A DNA stretch of 64,000 nucleotides from Qipengyuania sp. HL-TH1 (GTDB taxonomy: Bacteria > Pseudomonadota > Alphaproteobacteria > Sphingomonadales > Sphingomonadaceae). Under the pieces are notes generated by a model. That model was not told where the DNA came from. It did not search any database and was given only the letters and a program-made list of their open reading frames with translations. The position numbers and the translations under genes are program-made. The number at the start of each line of letters is the position of its first letter. Within the stretch, counting starts at the first letter, position 1. The stretch lies in NCBI RefSeq assembly GCF_036365825.1, contig NZ_CP142675.1, positions 2,054,501 through 2,118,500 of the forward strand, given 5' to 3'. Shown here in pieces: positions 21,467-30,510 of the stretch.

Positions 21467-24400
21467 CGGAATCCTCCGCGGTTTCGTCGTCCTGCTCTGG
21501 GGCTTCCTCGCCCGCGCCATAGAGCGCGATGTCGCCGCCGCTGGCGACCGGATCGTCGATTGCGCCCTGTTCGCCGATCAGCGAGGCGCTGAGCAGCCCG
21601 GGGAAGTCGGCCCCGAACTCGACATTGCTGTCCTGTTCGCTCTGCTCGACCGGTGCGGCCGCGATCACTGCGGTGGTCGTCACCGCAGCCGCCGGCGCTT
21701 TCTCGTCGATTTCATCGAGCACCTCTTCGCGCGTATCGGGCGGCGGCGGTTCGACCCCGGCGCATTGCGCAGTGTTGATCGCGCAATCGTTCAGTTGCGA
21801 CGCGCCGGTGTAGGTCGTGACCAGTCCGTCGTCATTCTCTTCGGTATGGAAATCGACCTGGGTGAAGAACTCCTCGCCGGTGACGAAACTGCCATCGCCG
21901 TTCAGCCTGCGGCCGTAGGCAAATACATCGAGTGCCCCGCCCGAGGGGGTTTGCTGGTCGTCATTGGCGAAGCTGGCGATCGCCAGATCGCCGGTGACGG
22001 TAATGCCCGCCGGCGCCTGGCTCGTTCCCGTATTGCGAACCAGCAGGCTGCTGCCGACCGCGAGCAGGACGTCCCCGGCGCGCAGATAGCCGAGCGGATC
22101 GGAACTGCCCGCGGCGGCGGTCGCGAGCAGCGCGTCGCGCCCGGCAAAGCCGACGTCGCCCCGAAGCTGCGCGATGGTTTCCGCATCGGCCATCCAGAAG
22201 TCGTTGCCGAAGAAGCTGAACCGCCCGGTTGGATTGTCCTGCGAATCGACGATGCCGATCCCGCCCGGGGTCACGATTTCGAGCCGCTGCGCCAGGATGG
22301 ACAATTCATCGGTCGGGGCCGCATCGACATAGGCAAGTATGCCTTCGACGCGGACCACTCCGCCTGCGCCGATAAACACATTGGCCACCCCATCGTCCAG
22401 AGAACCGAAAATGGTCGTGTCCCGGATCAGCAGATCGTCCGACGCCACGCCCTCGAAAGAGGCGCCGAAATAGGCAGCGCTCGCATCGATCCGCCCAAGC
22501 TCGGCCTGAGTAAGCGTGTAACCCTCGGTATCGCCAGTCCCGCCAAGCACGGTCATCGCGTCATTGCCGAACACGACGAGATTGAGGAACTCGGCCCCGA
22601 TCCGTGCGCCTGCGAGGATATCGAGTTCGCTGGAAAGGATGAACACATCCTGCCCGCCGAAACCGATCTGGTCGTCATTGTCGCCGTCGATGGTGACAGT
22701 GCCCGCGGTCGAGATATCGATAAGCGCAGTGGGAGCGCCGATGCTCGGTCCGCCGATCAGCCCGCCGTTCGCCGTAACGATGTCGAGATCGCCGGTGAGC
22801 TCGATCTGCGCCGATCCCGTTATCGGGATCGCGCCGCCCGCAGCACGGATCAGCGATGCATCCCCCGCGCTGGCGCCGACCGCGCGGGCGACAAGCTGGT
22901 CGAGCGCAATCGTCCCGCCATTGGCGATGATTTCGAACGCCCCGGCGGTATCCGCGCCAAGCGCTTCCAGCCGCAGGAAATCCGCCTCGATAGCAGCTTC
23001 GGCGGTTGCCAGGACCTGGACCAGGCCGCCGATTGCGCCACCCGATCGCACACCTGCCGCGTCGAAGCCGCCGATCCCGTTGGCGGTGAGCGTTGCATTC
23101 CCGAAGGACAGGCTGCCACCGTCCCGGCTGCGCGCATAGGCCAGACCGCCGGTCCCGCTCCCGCCATCGCCGTCAGCCGACTCGCCTCCGGTGGCGTTCG
23201 CATCGAGAGTGGTCGGGCCCGCAAGGTTCGCAGCGCCTTCCCGTACATCGATGAAGGAAGTCCCGCCTGTCGCATCCCCGCCGACAGCCCCGGCCCCGCC
23301 GTTCGCGAAGGAGTTGAGGACGACTCCTCCGCCGACCGTGAGGATCGCGGTGCCCGATGTGGTTATGCTGGCAACCCCGCCCAGCGCCAGGCCGCCATCG
23401 CCCGTTTCCGACGCGCCGCCGCTGCCGGTCGCGGAATACTGGATGTCGCCCGTCACGTTCAGGATCGAATCGCTGTCGATCGAGACTTCGCCCGCGCGCC
23501 CGGCCCCGCCATCGCCCATCGTTCCATTGCCACCGGTGCCCTGGGCAGTGCCGACGAGGGACAGGGCGTTGAGCGTGCCGCCGACGATCCCGATCCCGGC
23601 ATTGCCGCCGAAGCCGTCACCGCCGGTCGAGCCATCCCCGCCGATGCCATCGGCGCGGGTCGAAATGCTTCCTGCGTCGACCTGCGAAGCGTTGGCGAAC
23701 ACGCCTGCGAAGCCGCCCACACCGATTCCGCCGGTGCCAAGAGCAACCGCGCTCGATCCGCCATCGCCGCCGAAGCCGCCTGCTTCGAGCGTCAGCGTAT
23801 CGTACTCGGCCAGCCCTTCGCCGAGCGATCCATCGCCGCGGCCGCTGAATGTGCCGGCTTGCGTGGTACCACCCACGCCCGACCCACCGGCGCCGCCGGC
23901 CTGTCCGGTACCGCCGGAGCCGCCCGTGCCGCCGAGTCCGCTCGCCGAAAGCGCGGTGCTGCCCCCGACCGTGAGCGTGGCATTGTCGCGGCCGGCCAGC
24001 GCGAAGGCGCCGCCCGAACCGGGCGTTCCCTGGAAGGTGCCCCCCGTGCCATTGCCGCCCGCACCGGCGGCGATCGTGCTGCCATCGCCTTCGCCGCCGT
24101 CCCCGCCGACACCCGAGGCGTTCATCGAGGCGTTGCCGCCGATCGTCAGGCTGGCGGCAAGCACTTGCGAACCATCGGCCTGGATATAGGCGGTGCCGCC
24201 CAGCGCATTGCCGCCGGTACCGCCGAAGCCGACAGCGGCATCGCCGCCGGTCGCCAGCGCCGACAAGGAGGCATTGCCGTCGACCGCGATACTGCCGAAG
24301 ACCGCCAGTACTCCCGCATTGCCGCCAGTGGCGTCGCCGCCCACATGTCCATCGCCGCCGGTACCGTCGGCCAGAAGGTTGGCGTTGCCGCTCAGCACGA

Positions 24401-26513
24401 TATCCCCGGTGCCTTGGGTTAGGATGATCGCCCGCCCGCCTTCGCCATCGCCGCCCGCGCCGTCGGAGGCCAGGCCATCACCGCCCAGACCGATAGCGGA
24501 GGCGGTGACACCTCCCGTGCTGATCGCTCCCGTGCCATCGGCGAAGACCTGCGACACTCCGCCGATGCCCGCACCGCCAGAGCCGCCTTCGCCGCCTCTC
24601 CCGCTCGCGCGAAGCGTGGCGATGCCGGCGATCGTGATCGTTCCGTCGATAGTGTTGACCAGCGCTTCGCCGCCGCGGCCGAGACCGCCCGTGTCGCCCG
24701 GTCCGCCATTGAATGCGCTCGCCCCTTCCCCGCCCTGGCCCAGCGCATTGACCGAAAGCGAGCCGCCAAACGTGATTGTCCCGTCCCGCGCATCGACATT
24801 GGCGAGGCCCCCGGTGCCCGCGCCCCCGTCGATCACCCCCAGTGCCCCGTCGGCATCACCGCCCAGGCCGCTCGCATCGAGCGATGCATCGCCCGCAACA
24901 TCGATCCGCCCACCGCTTCGCACAACGACTTCGCTGCGGCCGCCGGTCGCCATGCTGCCGGCGAAATCATTACCGAGGGCATCGGTATCGATCTCCAGCG
25001 ATCCCCCGACATCGATCGACCCATTGTTCAATGCGTAGAGGCGCGCGGTTCCGCCAAAGCCATCGCCGACCGCGCCCGTCCCAAGCCGCAAGTTGGCCTG
25101 CGCCAACAGGCTGACGTCGCCCCCGATCGAAATCGTGCCGCCATTGCCCAGCAGGTCGATATCGCCCCCGGTAGCATCGCCGGAGAGCTGGAGCGGCGAC
25201 GCGTCTGCGCTCAAATCCCCGGTCACGTTCACGGCAGACCCTGCGCGGGCGATGAGGTCGATCGCACCTCCAACTACATCGAGCGAGGTCGCGATCGTCC
25301 CGCGAGACAACAGCGAAGCATCCCCGGTGATCGAAATGTCGTGCCCGTTGCGGGCGTGTAACTCGATCGACCGGGCAGCTTCGACAGTGAGGCCATCGTC
25401 GAAATCGATCGCCCCGCCGTTCGAATTGGCAGTAAAGCCGCCCGTCGCGCCCGCGAACACGCTCGAGCTCAGGCTCGACGCACCGGACAGCGCAATCGAT
25501 TCCATGACGGCGGTGTCGTTCACTGCGCCGGTCGTCACATCCCGACCGAAGACGTCGTAGCCGGCCGAGAGGATGATATCGCCATTATCCACCCCGGCAG
25601 TAGCCGCGGTATCGAAGCCCAGATTACCGCGCAGCAGCATGGTGATCGGATCGGCAGCGGCCCGTGCGACACCGTAAATGACGTGGTTGTCGCCCGCGCC
25701 AAGGCTCGATGGTCCACCGGTCGATCCGCGGTGATCAATCGCCGCGGCGACGCTCGTCCCGACGGGAATCTCGATGTCGAACAGGCCGTTATTGTAGGTC
25801 AGATTGACCTGCTCGCCAGCGATATAAGCGCTCGAACCGTTGACATAGGCGCTGCCGCGCATGGTGATCTGGGGCGCAGCAACGACGAAGTAACTGTCTT
25901 CACCGAGGGCCGTGATCTGTGGGTTTTCGCCCACCGAGATGCTGGCAGTCGTCCCCTGGGCGCCGATCAGCTGCAGTGTCCCGCCCGCGGCGAAGCTATC
26001 GAAACTGTCGAGATCGGGATCGAGCGTGGTCAGCAGCAATTGCCCGACATCGAAAGTGGCATTGCCGCCTATCAAAATGCCCGTCGGTGAATAGAACGCG
26101 ACCATTCCGCCAGTCGAGAGAGTGCCGCTCGCATCCTGCAAGTTCGAGATCACCGATCCGCGGAAGACGATCGCATTGCCATTGGTCGAAGGCTGGATCC
26201 GGTTGAGCACGGCGAACCCGCCCTGCCCCGGTCCGTCCTGGAAATAGGCTGTTCTGCCATTGGGAAGAAAGATCAGCGCGTTGCCCGCGTCGTCCTCGAA
26301 CGGGAACCAGTCGAGCACCGCGGTTGCGGAGGTGATCGTGAATGTGTCGACGCCCGCTACCGTACGATCGATATCGACGGTGCCCCGCACTATCTCGGGA
26401 AAGCCATTGAAAGCCTCCGCCTGCGCCTGCGAGGGGATCGCCAGAACCGCGGCCATGGCGAGGCCTGCTCCGCCAAGCAGCAGGGGCAGACGATGATTGA
26501 TCGAGCGGGCCAT
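21456..26513 (-). CDS. TpsA: filamentous haemagglutinin-type secreted exoprotein (1685 aa)
   Basis: It begins with a signal peptide (MARSINHRL, hydrophobic core, SQAQA cleavage site) followed by a TPS secretion domain at about 35-260. VLNRIQPS (102 on) matches the usual NRV segment, and YSPTGILIGG (141 on) stands where NPNGI is canonical. The body, to about residue 1250, is a long Gly/Ala/Asp-rich repeat field built on units like GLGGDG, GGTGG and SISVGG, which should fold as a right-handed beta-helix. The C-terminal part is less repetitive, has two Cys (NDCAINTAQCAG), a PPPPD stretch and an acidic tail. No membrane anchor is visible. It lies one base after tpsB. Long open frames on the opposite strand here are by-products of the Gly-rich codons. 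Confidence 0.87.
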   Translation of the reverse strand: MARSINHRLPLLLGGAGLAMAAVLAIPSQAQAEAFNGFPEIVRGTVDIDRTVAGVDTFTITSATAVLDWFPFEDDAGNALIFLPNGRTAYFQDGPGQGGFAVLNRIQPSTNGNAIVFRGSVISNLQDASGTLSTGGMVAFYSPTGILIGGNATFDVGQLLLTTLDPDLDSFDSFAAGGTLQLIGAQGTTASISVGENPQITALGEDSYFVVAAPQITMRGSAYVNGSSAYIAGEQVNLTYNNGLFDIEIPVGTSVAAAIDHRGSTGGPSSLGAGDNHVIYGVARAAADPITMLLRGNLGFDTAATAGVDNGDIILSAGYDVFGRDVTTGAVNDTAVMESIALSGASSLSSSVFAGATGGFTANSNGGAIDFDDGLTVEAARSIELHARNGHDISITGDASLLSRGTIATSLDVVGGAIDLIARAGSAVNVTGDLSADASPLQLSGDATGGDIDLLGNGGTISIGGDVSLLAQANLRLGTGAVGDGFGGTARLYALNNGSIDVGGSLEIDTDALGNDFAGSMATGGRSEVVVRSGGRIDVAGDASLDASGLGGDADGALGVIDGGAGTGGLANVDARDGTITFGGSLSVNALGQGGEGASAFNGGPGDTGGLGRGGEALVNTIDGTITIAGIATLRASGRGGEGGSGGAGIGGVSQVFADGTGAISTGGVTASAIGLGGDGLASDGAGGDGEGGRAIILTQGTGDIVLSGNANLLADGTGGDGHVGGDATGGNAGVLAVFGSIAVDGNASLSALATGGDAAVGFGGTGGNALGGTAYIQADGSQVLAASLTIGGNASMNASGVGGDGGEGDGSTIAAGAGGNGTGGTFQGTPGSGGAFALAGRDNATLTVGGSTALSASGLGGTGGSGGTGQAGGAGGSGVGGTTQAGTFSGRGDGSLGEGLAEYDTLTLEAGGFGGDGGSSAVALGTGGIGVGGFAGVFANASQVDAGSISTRADGIGGDGSTGGDGFGGNAGIGIVGGTLNALSLVGTAQGTGGNGTMGDGGAGRAGEVSIDSDSILNVTGDIQYSATGSGGASETGDGGLALGGVASITTSGTAILTVGGGVVLNSFANGGAGAVGGDATGGTSFIDVREGAANLAGPTTLDANATGGESADGDGGSGTGGLAYARSRDGGSLSFGNATLTANGIGGFDAAGVRSGGAIGGLVQVLATAEAAIEADFLRLEALGADTAGAFEIIANGGTIALDQLVARAVGASAGDASLIRAAGGAIPITGSAQIELTGDLDIVTANGGLIGGPSIGAPTALIDISTAGTVTIDGDNDDQIGFGGQDVFILSSELDILAGARIGAEFLNLVVFGNDAMTVLGGTGDTEGYTLTQAELGRIDASAAYFGASFEGVASDDLLIRDTTIFGSLDDGVANVFIGAGGVVRVEGILAYVDAAPTDELSILAQRLEIVTPGGIGIVDSQDNPTGRFSFFGNDFWMADAETIAQLRGDVGFAGRDALLATAAAGSSDPLGYLRAGDVLLAVGSSLLVRNTGTSQAPAGITVTGDLAIASFANDDQQTPSGGALDVFAYGRRLNGDGSFVTGEEFFTQVDFHTEENDDGLVTTYTGASQLNDCAINTAQCAGVEPPPPDTREEVLDEIDEKAPAAAVTTTAVIAAAPVEQSEQDSNVEFGADFPGLLSASLIGEQGAIDDPVASGGDIALYGAGEEAPEQDDETAEDSDAQ

Positions 26514-26514
26514 A

Positions 26515-28341
26515 TCAGAACCTCCAGGGAAGCAGGCGGGTGGTGAGCGAAACGAGCACGCGCACGTCTCCGCGATCGGCAGCGAAATCGGGTTTCTCGA
26601 GCGGCACCGCGACCGCCACATCGGCCTGCAGCGCGCTGCCATAAGCGAAGCGCATACCGCCGCCGGCCGACCACAGGCGATCGGGATTGAGCGGCGAACG
26701 GCTCGGGTCCTCGTTCCAGGCCCAGGCCATGTCGGTGAAGAGATAGCCTTCCCACGCGAGTTTGGCGGGGCCGTCGGGAGCCAGCGAACCATAGCCCATT
26801 TCGAACGACAGAGCGTAGCCGCTATCGCCGAGAATGCTGCCCGGATCGTAGCCGCGGCCAAGCGAATAGTTGCCGGCGGAGAACTCTTCGAAAGCGGGCA
26901 GCGGGTCGCGGGTGAATTGCGCATTCAGGCCGAGCGAGAAGCGCAGATCGGGTATGGGCCGGTAATCGGCCTCACCTTCGAACCGCACCAGCAGGGGCGT
27001 GGGATCGGCCTCGATCCGGTTGGGGGCCACACCCGCCACAAGGCAGGTGCGCGGGTCGGTGCGGCAATCGGGAGTGGCATCGAAGATGGCGATCCCCTGG
27101 CGCAGCTCGACCCCGCCGCGCGCGCCAAGCCGAGGTTCGAAGGCGCTGAAGCCATTGGCGCCCGCAATGCTGTCGGGATCGGCGTAGAGCGAATCCACTC
27201 TCAGGAAGACCGTCCGCACCCGGTCGCGCGTCAGGCGCAAATCGTTCACCGTCAGGTCCTGGTCGACGTAATCGAACCCGCTGCTCAGGATATGCGAGGT
27301 GCTGCGACTGCGCTGGATCGGGTATGACAGCCCCGCTGAGGCGAACAGCGTTTCGGATTCGATATCGAGACCCGGCAGGCCGAGATCGGGGTCGGTCCAG
27401 CTATAGGTGAACTGGCCGAACATCCGCAGCCCATCACCGCCAATCGCGAAATCGTGCCCGAGCTGGACGGTTTTCTGCTCCTCGAACTCGGCGGTGGAGA
27501 ACAGTGCGACGCTGGTCCGGTCGCCCAGCCCGGTCAGGTCATAGACCTCGCCGCGCAGCAGCCCGCCGAACCGGCCAAGCGCCTTGGAACCGAAGTTCTG
27601 GACATTGAGATCGAGCGTTCCGCGCCGCCGTATCACTGCGATATCGCCGACCAGATCGCCCGGCTCGCCGCTCGCGGCAGGTCGCAGCGAGAGACGAACA
27701 TCCACTCCTGGCAGGTCGTCAGCCAGCAGCAGATAGCGCTCGGCCCGCTTGGTGTTGAACACCGCATCCTGCGTCAGCGGTTCGAGATAGGTCGCCACCA
27801 ATTGCTCGGAAGGCCCCGCGTCGCCGCGCACCCGCAATGCGGTGACCCGGCCGAATACGATCCGCATTTCCGCGTCGCCATTGGACAGCCGCTGCGCGGG
27901 GATTTCGACCGTGGCGAGATAGCCCGCCTGTTGCAGCCGCTGATTGGCCGCCGCGCGGACATCGCACAGCACCGATATCGGCAGTTCGCGGCCCACATAG
28001 CTCTGGTAAGATCCCGTCAGGTCGACTTCGGGTGCCTTGTCCGCACCGGTGAAGTGCACCGAATTGAGCGTCACCGTGATGTCGGCCAGATCGGGCGCAT
28101 CGAGCGCGCAGGGCGAGCGTTCCATACCCCCGTCGATCGTCAGCGTGGTGGGCGGCGCTACCGGTTCGCGTGCCTGCGGCGGGGTCAGCTCGCCGCGGCT
28201 CGGCACCGCTTGCGCCTGCGCCGAGGCGGGATTGGCCAGCGCGAACGCCGCCGCCCCGGCGAACAGGACCATGCGTGCCCGATGGAAAGCGGCGCCGTGG
28301 CCGCTATTCAAACTCGTGTGGATATGCTGGCCCAAGCCCAT
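26515..28341 (-). CDS. TpsB: ShlB/FhaC/HecB-family outer membrane transporter
   Basis: A 608-residue outer membrane barrel protein that exports its TpsA partner. The N-terminus holds a signal peptide ending near ANPASAQA. A POTRA-type domain spans about 90-170 (LNSVHFTG to RIVFGRV), and the rest is beta-barrel with the conserved loop motif GRGYDPG (VRGY family motif) near residue 500. It ends in the aromatic residue expected for outer membrane proteins (LLPWRF). The start at 28341 follows a purine-rich GGGGGGCG; a second Met at residue 24 would give a shorter, more normal signal peptide. First gene of the TPS operon. Confidence 0.88.
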   Translation of the reverse strand: MGLGQHIHTSLNSGHGAAFHRARMVLFAGAAAFALANPASAQAQAVPSRGELTPPQAREPVAPPTTLTIDGGMERSPCALDAPDLADITVTLNSVHFTGADKAPEVDLTGSYQSYVGRELPISVLCDVRAAANQRLQQAGYLATVEIPAQRLSNGDAEMRIVFGRVTALRVRGDAGPSEQLVATYLEPLTQDAVFNTKRAERYLLLADDLPGVDVRLSLRPAASGEPGDLVGDIAVIRRRGTLDLNVQNFGSKALGRFGGLLRGEVYDLTGLGDRTSVALFSTAEFEEQKTVQLGHDFAIGGDGLRMFGQFTYSWTDPDLGLPGLDIESETLFASAGLSYPIQRSRSTSHILSSGFDYVDQDLTVNDLRLTRDRVRTVFLRVDSLYADPDSIAGANGFSAFEPRLGARGGVELRQGIAIFDATPDCRTDPRTCLVAGVAPNRIEADPTPLLVRFEGEADYRPIPDLRFSLGLNAQFTRDPLPAFEEFSAGNYSLGRGYDPGSILGDSGYALSFEMGYGSLAPDGPAKLAWEGYLFTDMAWAWNEDPSRSPLNPDRLWSAGGGMRFAYGSALQADVAVAVPLEKPDFAADRGDVRVLVSLTTRLLPWRF

Positions 28342-28545
28342 TCAGATCGCCCCCCCAACAGCACATGACATGCACTCGTCGATTTAGTCAGCGATCCGCC
28401 GGGCCCGTTATCCGGGCCTCTTCCTCGTAGTAAGCAAGGCCTTACCATCCCCCTACGCAAAATGTCATGCTGAATCTTGAACGCCCCAACGAGGGACGCT
28501 CACGGCCTGGCGAAGTCGCGCGGCGATGGGGTGAGGCGGAAGTCG
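28342..28545. promoter_or_regulatory. Upstream region of the TPS operon
   Basis: About 200 bases between the tRNA-Thr gene and tpsB carry no gene. It should hold the operon promoter. A short inverted repeat (GGCCCG and CGGGCC around a GATAA loop, on the minus strand) lies near 28397-28413; no clear -35/-10 pair was recognised. Confidence 0.35.
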
Positions 28546-28621
28546 TGGTGCCGCTTACAGGACTCGAACCTGTGACCCCATCATTACGAATGATGTGCTC
28601 TACCAACTGAGCTAAAGCGGC
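28546..28621 (-). tRNA. tRNA-Thr (CGT anticodon)
   Basis: The minus strand folds as a full 76-base cloverleaf: acceptor GCCGCTT/AAGCGGC, D arm with AGTTGGTA, anticodon loop TTCGTAA on a CATCA/TGATG stem, T loop TTCGAGT and an encoded CCA end. The anticodon CGT reads ACG (Thr). Confidence 0.95.
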
Positions 28622-28644
28622 ACTTTCGCGGGTTGCGCGGGAAG

Positions 28645-28718
28645 TGGAGGCCCGAGCCGGAATCGAACCGGCGTGCAAGGATTTGCAGTCCTCTGCGTAA
28701 CCACTCCGCCATCGGGCC
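28645..28718 (-). tRNA. tRNA-Cys (GCA anticodon)
   Basis: A 74-base cloverleaf on the minus strand: acceptor GGCCCGA/TCGGGCC, anticodon stem GAGGA/TCCTT with loop CTGCAAA, T loop TTCGATT and encoded CCA. It lies 23 bases upstream of tRNA-Thr and is probably co-transcribed with it. Confidence 0.95.
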
Positions 28719-28830
28719 TCGCCCGGCCTCTCGGTCGGGAAGCGGCGCACTAGCGATTCTCGCGGGCAAAGGCAATCGCCTCGTCGCGCCTTACGTAACG
28801 TCAGTCTGGACGCGTGGCGGGATCGGCGCA

Positions 28831-29622
28831 ATGACCCTGCGCATGAGCATTGCCAACCTTCTCGATCCGATCACCGCAGCAGGCGGCGAAACGCGCTTTT
28901 CCGGGCTCGACCACTGGATGCAGGGCCGCACGCTGTATGGCGGCGCCTCGGCGCTGATCGCCTATACCGCGGTCGCCCGCGCCTTTCCTGACCTGCCCCC
29001 CTTGCGCGGGGCGCAGGTCGCCTTTGTCGCGCCGACCGGCCCCGAGGTCGAACTGCGGCGCGAGATCGTACGGCAGGGCCGCAATGTCGCGCAGGTGCGC
29101 AGCGAGATCTGGTGCGAGGGGAAATGCACGCTCACCGCCTTCTGGCTGTTCGGCACCGAGCGCGAGGCCAATGCGATACATGATGCCGCACCGGTCGCCG
29201 ACTGGCCCGGTCCGCCCGAGGAGGCGGAACCGGCGATGCACGGCAAGGGCCCCGCCTTCATCCAGAACAATTTCGAGATCCTCCGCGCGCAGGAGCAGCA
29301 GGGGCCCGGCGAACCGGTGGTGCGCCGCTGGGCGCGGCTGACCGATCGCGAGGGCCTCGATCCGGTAAGCGAGCTGATCCTGCTGGGCGATGTGCTGCCG
29401 CCGGGTGCAATGCGCGCGATGAAGCGCCCGGGGCCGATCAGTTCGGTCAACTGGTCGTTCAACCTGCTCGAACCCGCGCCCGCGACTCGCGACGGCTGGT
29501 GGATGAGCGAGAACGCCAGCCAGCACGCGGCGCATGGCTATTCCTCCGAAAGGTTGCGGCTGTGGAATGCCGATGGCAAGCAGGTGCTCGACGGGATGCA
29601 ATGCGTGGCGGTGTTCGGCTGA
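28831..29622 (+). CDS. TesB-like acyl-CoA thioesterase
   Basis: A 263-residue double-hotdog protein of the TesB/4HBT-like type. It shows a hotdog N-half with TLYGGASALIAYTA (helix region) and RGAQVAFVAPTGPEVEL, and a C-half with SSVNWSFNLLEP, WWMSENASQHAAHGYSSERLRLWN and a closing GMQCVAVFG, all typical of acyl-CoA thioesterase family proteins in sphingomonads. It hydrolyses an acyl-CoA to free acid and CoA in the cytoplasm; the chain length is not predictable. ATGs at 28831 and 28843 are both possible starts. It is a monocistronic gene diverging from the tRNA pair. Confidence 0.8.
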   Translation: MTLRMSIANLLDPITAAGGETRFSGLDHWMQGRTLYGGASALIAYTAVARAFPDLPPLRGAQVAFVAPTGPEVELRREIVRQGRNVAQVRSEIWCEGKCTLTAFWLFGTEREANAIHDAAPVADWPGPPEEAEPAMHGKGPAFIQNNFEILRAQEQQGPGEPVVRRWARLTDREGLDPVSELILLGDVLPPGAMRAMKRPGPISSVNWSFNLLEPAPATRDGWWMSENASQHAAHGYSSERLRLWNADGKQVLDGMQCVAVFG

Positions 29623-29631
29623 GCCCGATCG

Positions 29632-29670
29632 GGGCGACAGTCGGGCGACAAGGGCGACACTGTGTCGCCC
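29632..29670. repeat. GGGCGACA direct repeats with a perfect hairpin
   Basis: Three copies of GGGCGACA occur within about 30 bases. The last forms a hairpin, GGGCGACAC and GTGTCGCCC around a single T (29652-29670). It lies between the convergent thioesterase and HTH genes and may act as a terminator, though no T-run follows. A fourth copy lies inside the end of the HTH gene (near 29727). Confidence 0.55.
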
Positions 29671-29701
29671 GCCATAGCGACGTCACATGACACTGTAATT
29701 A

Positions 29702-30358
29702 CTAGATAATTCCGCCCCTATCGGTGGGCGACACTTCGGCGGGCACCCCCGCCCCCTCTTCGCCCGGATCGGCGGCTTCCTCGCCATGTTCGGGCCGGTC
29801 CCCTTCGGCCTCGGAGAGTGCCTCGCGCTCCTCTTCGGCATCGCCCCGCCAGTGCGGCGGCCCGCGTTCGACCCGATCCGCGAGCGCGGCCAGATCGCCG
29901 GTTTCGAAGGATGCTTCGGGCAGGAAATCGTATCGGGCCTTGCGCACCAGGCCTTGGCGCATGGCGAGCAACGCCAGCGTCAGCCGCTCGTCATAGCGGC
30001 GCGAGGTGCCGACCAGTTCGCCGTTATAATAATGCGGCACTTCGACCCCATTGAGCGCGCGGTCGAGCGCCGCCTCGGCGAGCACGTCGAAGCGCGCGGC
30101 GAAGGCCGCCTCCCAGGCCCTGTCGAAAGGCGTTCCGCGCAGCCGCGCGCGCAGCTTGTAGGCCGATTGCCGCCCCATCCCCACCGCGCGCGCCGCGGCT
30201 GAGACATTATGCGTCGCGGCCAGTTCGCGCAGGAAGGCGGCCTGCCGCGCGGGCGTCCAGCCGCCATGGCGCGGATCGGCGGAAGTTGCGGGGAGCGATG
30301 CAGGCGCGATGTCGTCACCGGCCGGCACGAAGGAGGAAGGGTGCGGTTGGTCTGTCAT
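29702..30358 (-). CDS. Small HTH-containing protein of unknown function
   Basis: A 218-residue protein with a homeodomain-like helix-turn-helix at about 35-70 (WTPARQAAFLRELAATHN then VSAAARAVGMGRQSAYKLR), as in transposase-like or phage terminase-small-subunit-like DNA-binding segments. The middle (AWEAAFAARFDVLAEAALDRALNGVEVP) and the YNGELVGTSRRYDERL motif recur in conserved sphingomonad hypothetical proteins. The C-terminal 60 residues are acidic and low in complexity. The ATG at 30358 was chosen over a TTG two codons upstream. DNA binding is likely, the function is not known; it stands alone downstream of the toxin-like gene. Confidence 0.65.
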   Translation of the reverse strand: MTDQPHPSSFVPAGDDIAPASLPATSADPRHGGWTPARQAAFLRELAATHNVSAAARAVGMGRQSAYKLRARLRGTPFDRAWEAAFAARFDVLAEAALDRALNGVEVPHYYNGELVGTSRRYDERLTLALLAMRQGLVRKARYDFLPEASFETGDLAALADRVERGPPHWRGDAEEEREALSEAEGDRPEHGEEAADPGEEGAGVPAEVSPTDRGGII

Positions 30359-30475
30359 CCGCAAGGTTAAGACAAATTCGGCGCGTGTAGGAAAGGGGGT
30401 TTGGGCAAGGCCGGGACGTCGTCGATCACTACCTCGTGGGATGCGGGTCCGGGCCGCCTTGCGCGCTGCGCAGAC

Positions 30476-30510
30476 GCCTGGCTTGCAGGGCAGCGCCCCA
30501 CAAGCCAGGC
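30476..30510. repeat. Long imperfect hairpin downstream of the toxin-like gene
   Basis: Ten-base perfect arms GCCTGGCTTG and CAAGCCAGGC enclose a symmetric CA/CA internal loop, a second GGGC/GCCC stem and an AGC loop, so 14 of 17 positions on each side pair. There is no T-run. It lies between the toxin-like gene and the HTH gene, both on the minus strand; it may be a 3' stabiliser, a rho-dependent end or a small RNA element. Confidence 0.6.

Noticed and set aside
21441..24422. A 993-codon open frame and several others antisense to tpsA
   Set aside because: They mirror the Gly/Ala-rich repeat codons of tpsA, which rarely give stops in reverse. Their sequences have no start signal or recognisable domain, and tpsA itself has a signal peptide, TPS domain and operon context.
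23400..25100. CRISPR-like array in the repeated sequence
   Set aside because: The repeats are short, in-frame, variable Gly-rich codons inside tpsA with no constant repeat unit or spacers and no cas genes.
18380..28645. TPS region as a genomic island inserted at tRNA-Thr
   Set aside because: The tRNA 3' end does face the operon, but no repeat of the tRNA end was found near the far border at 18.4 kb, no integrase is present, and base composition looks like that of the neighbours.
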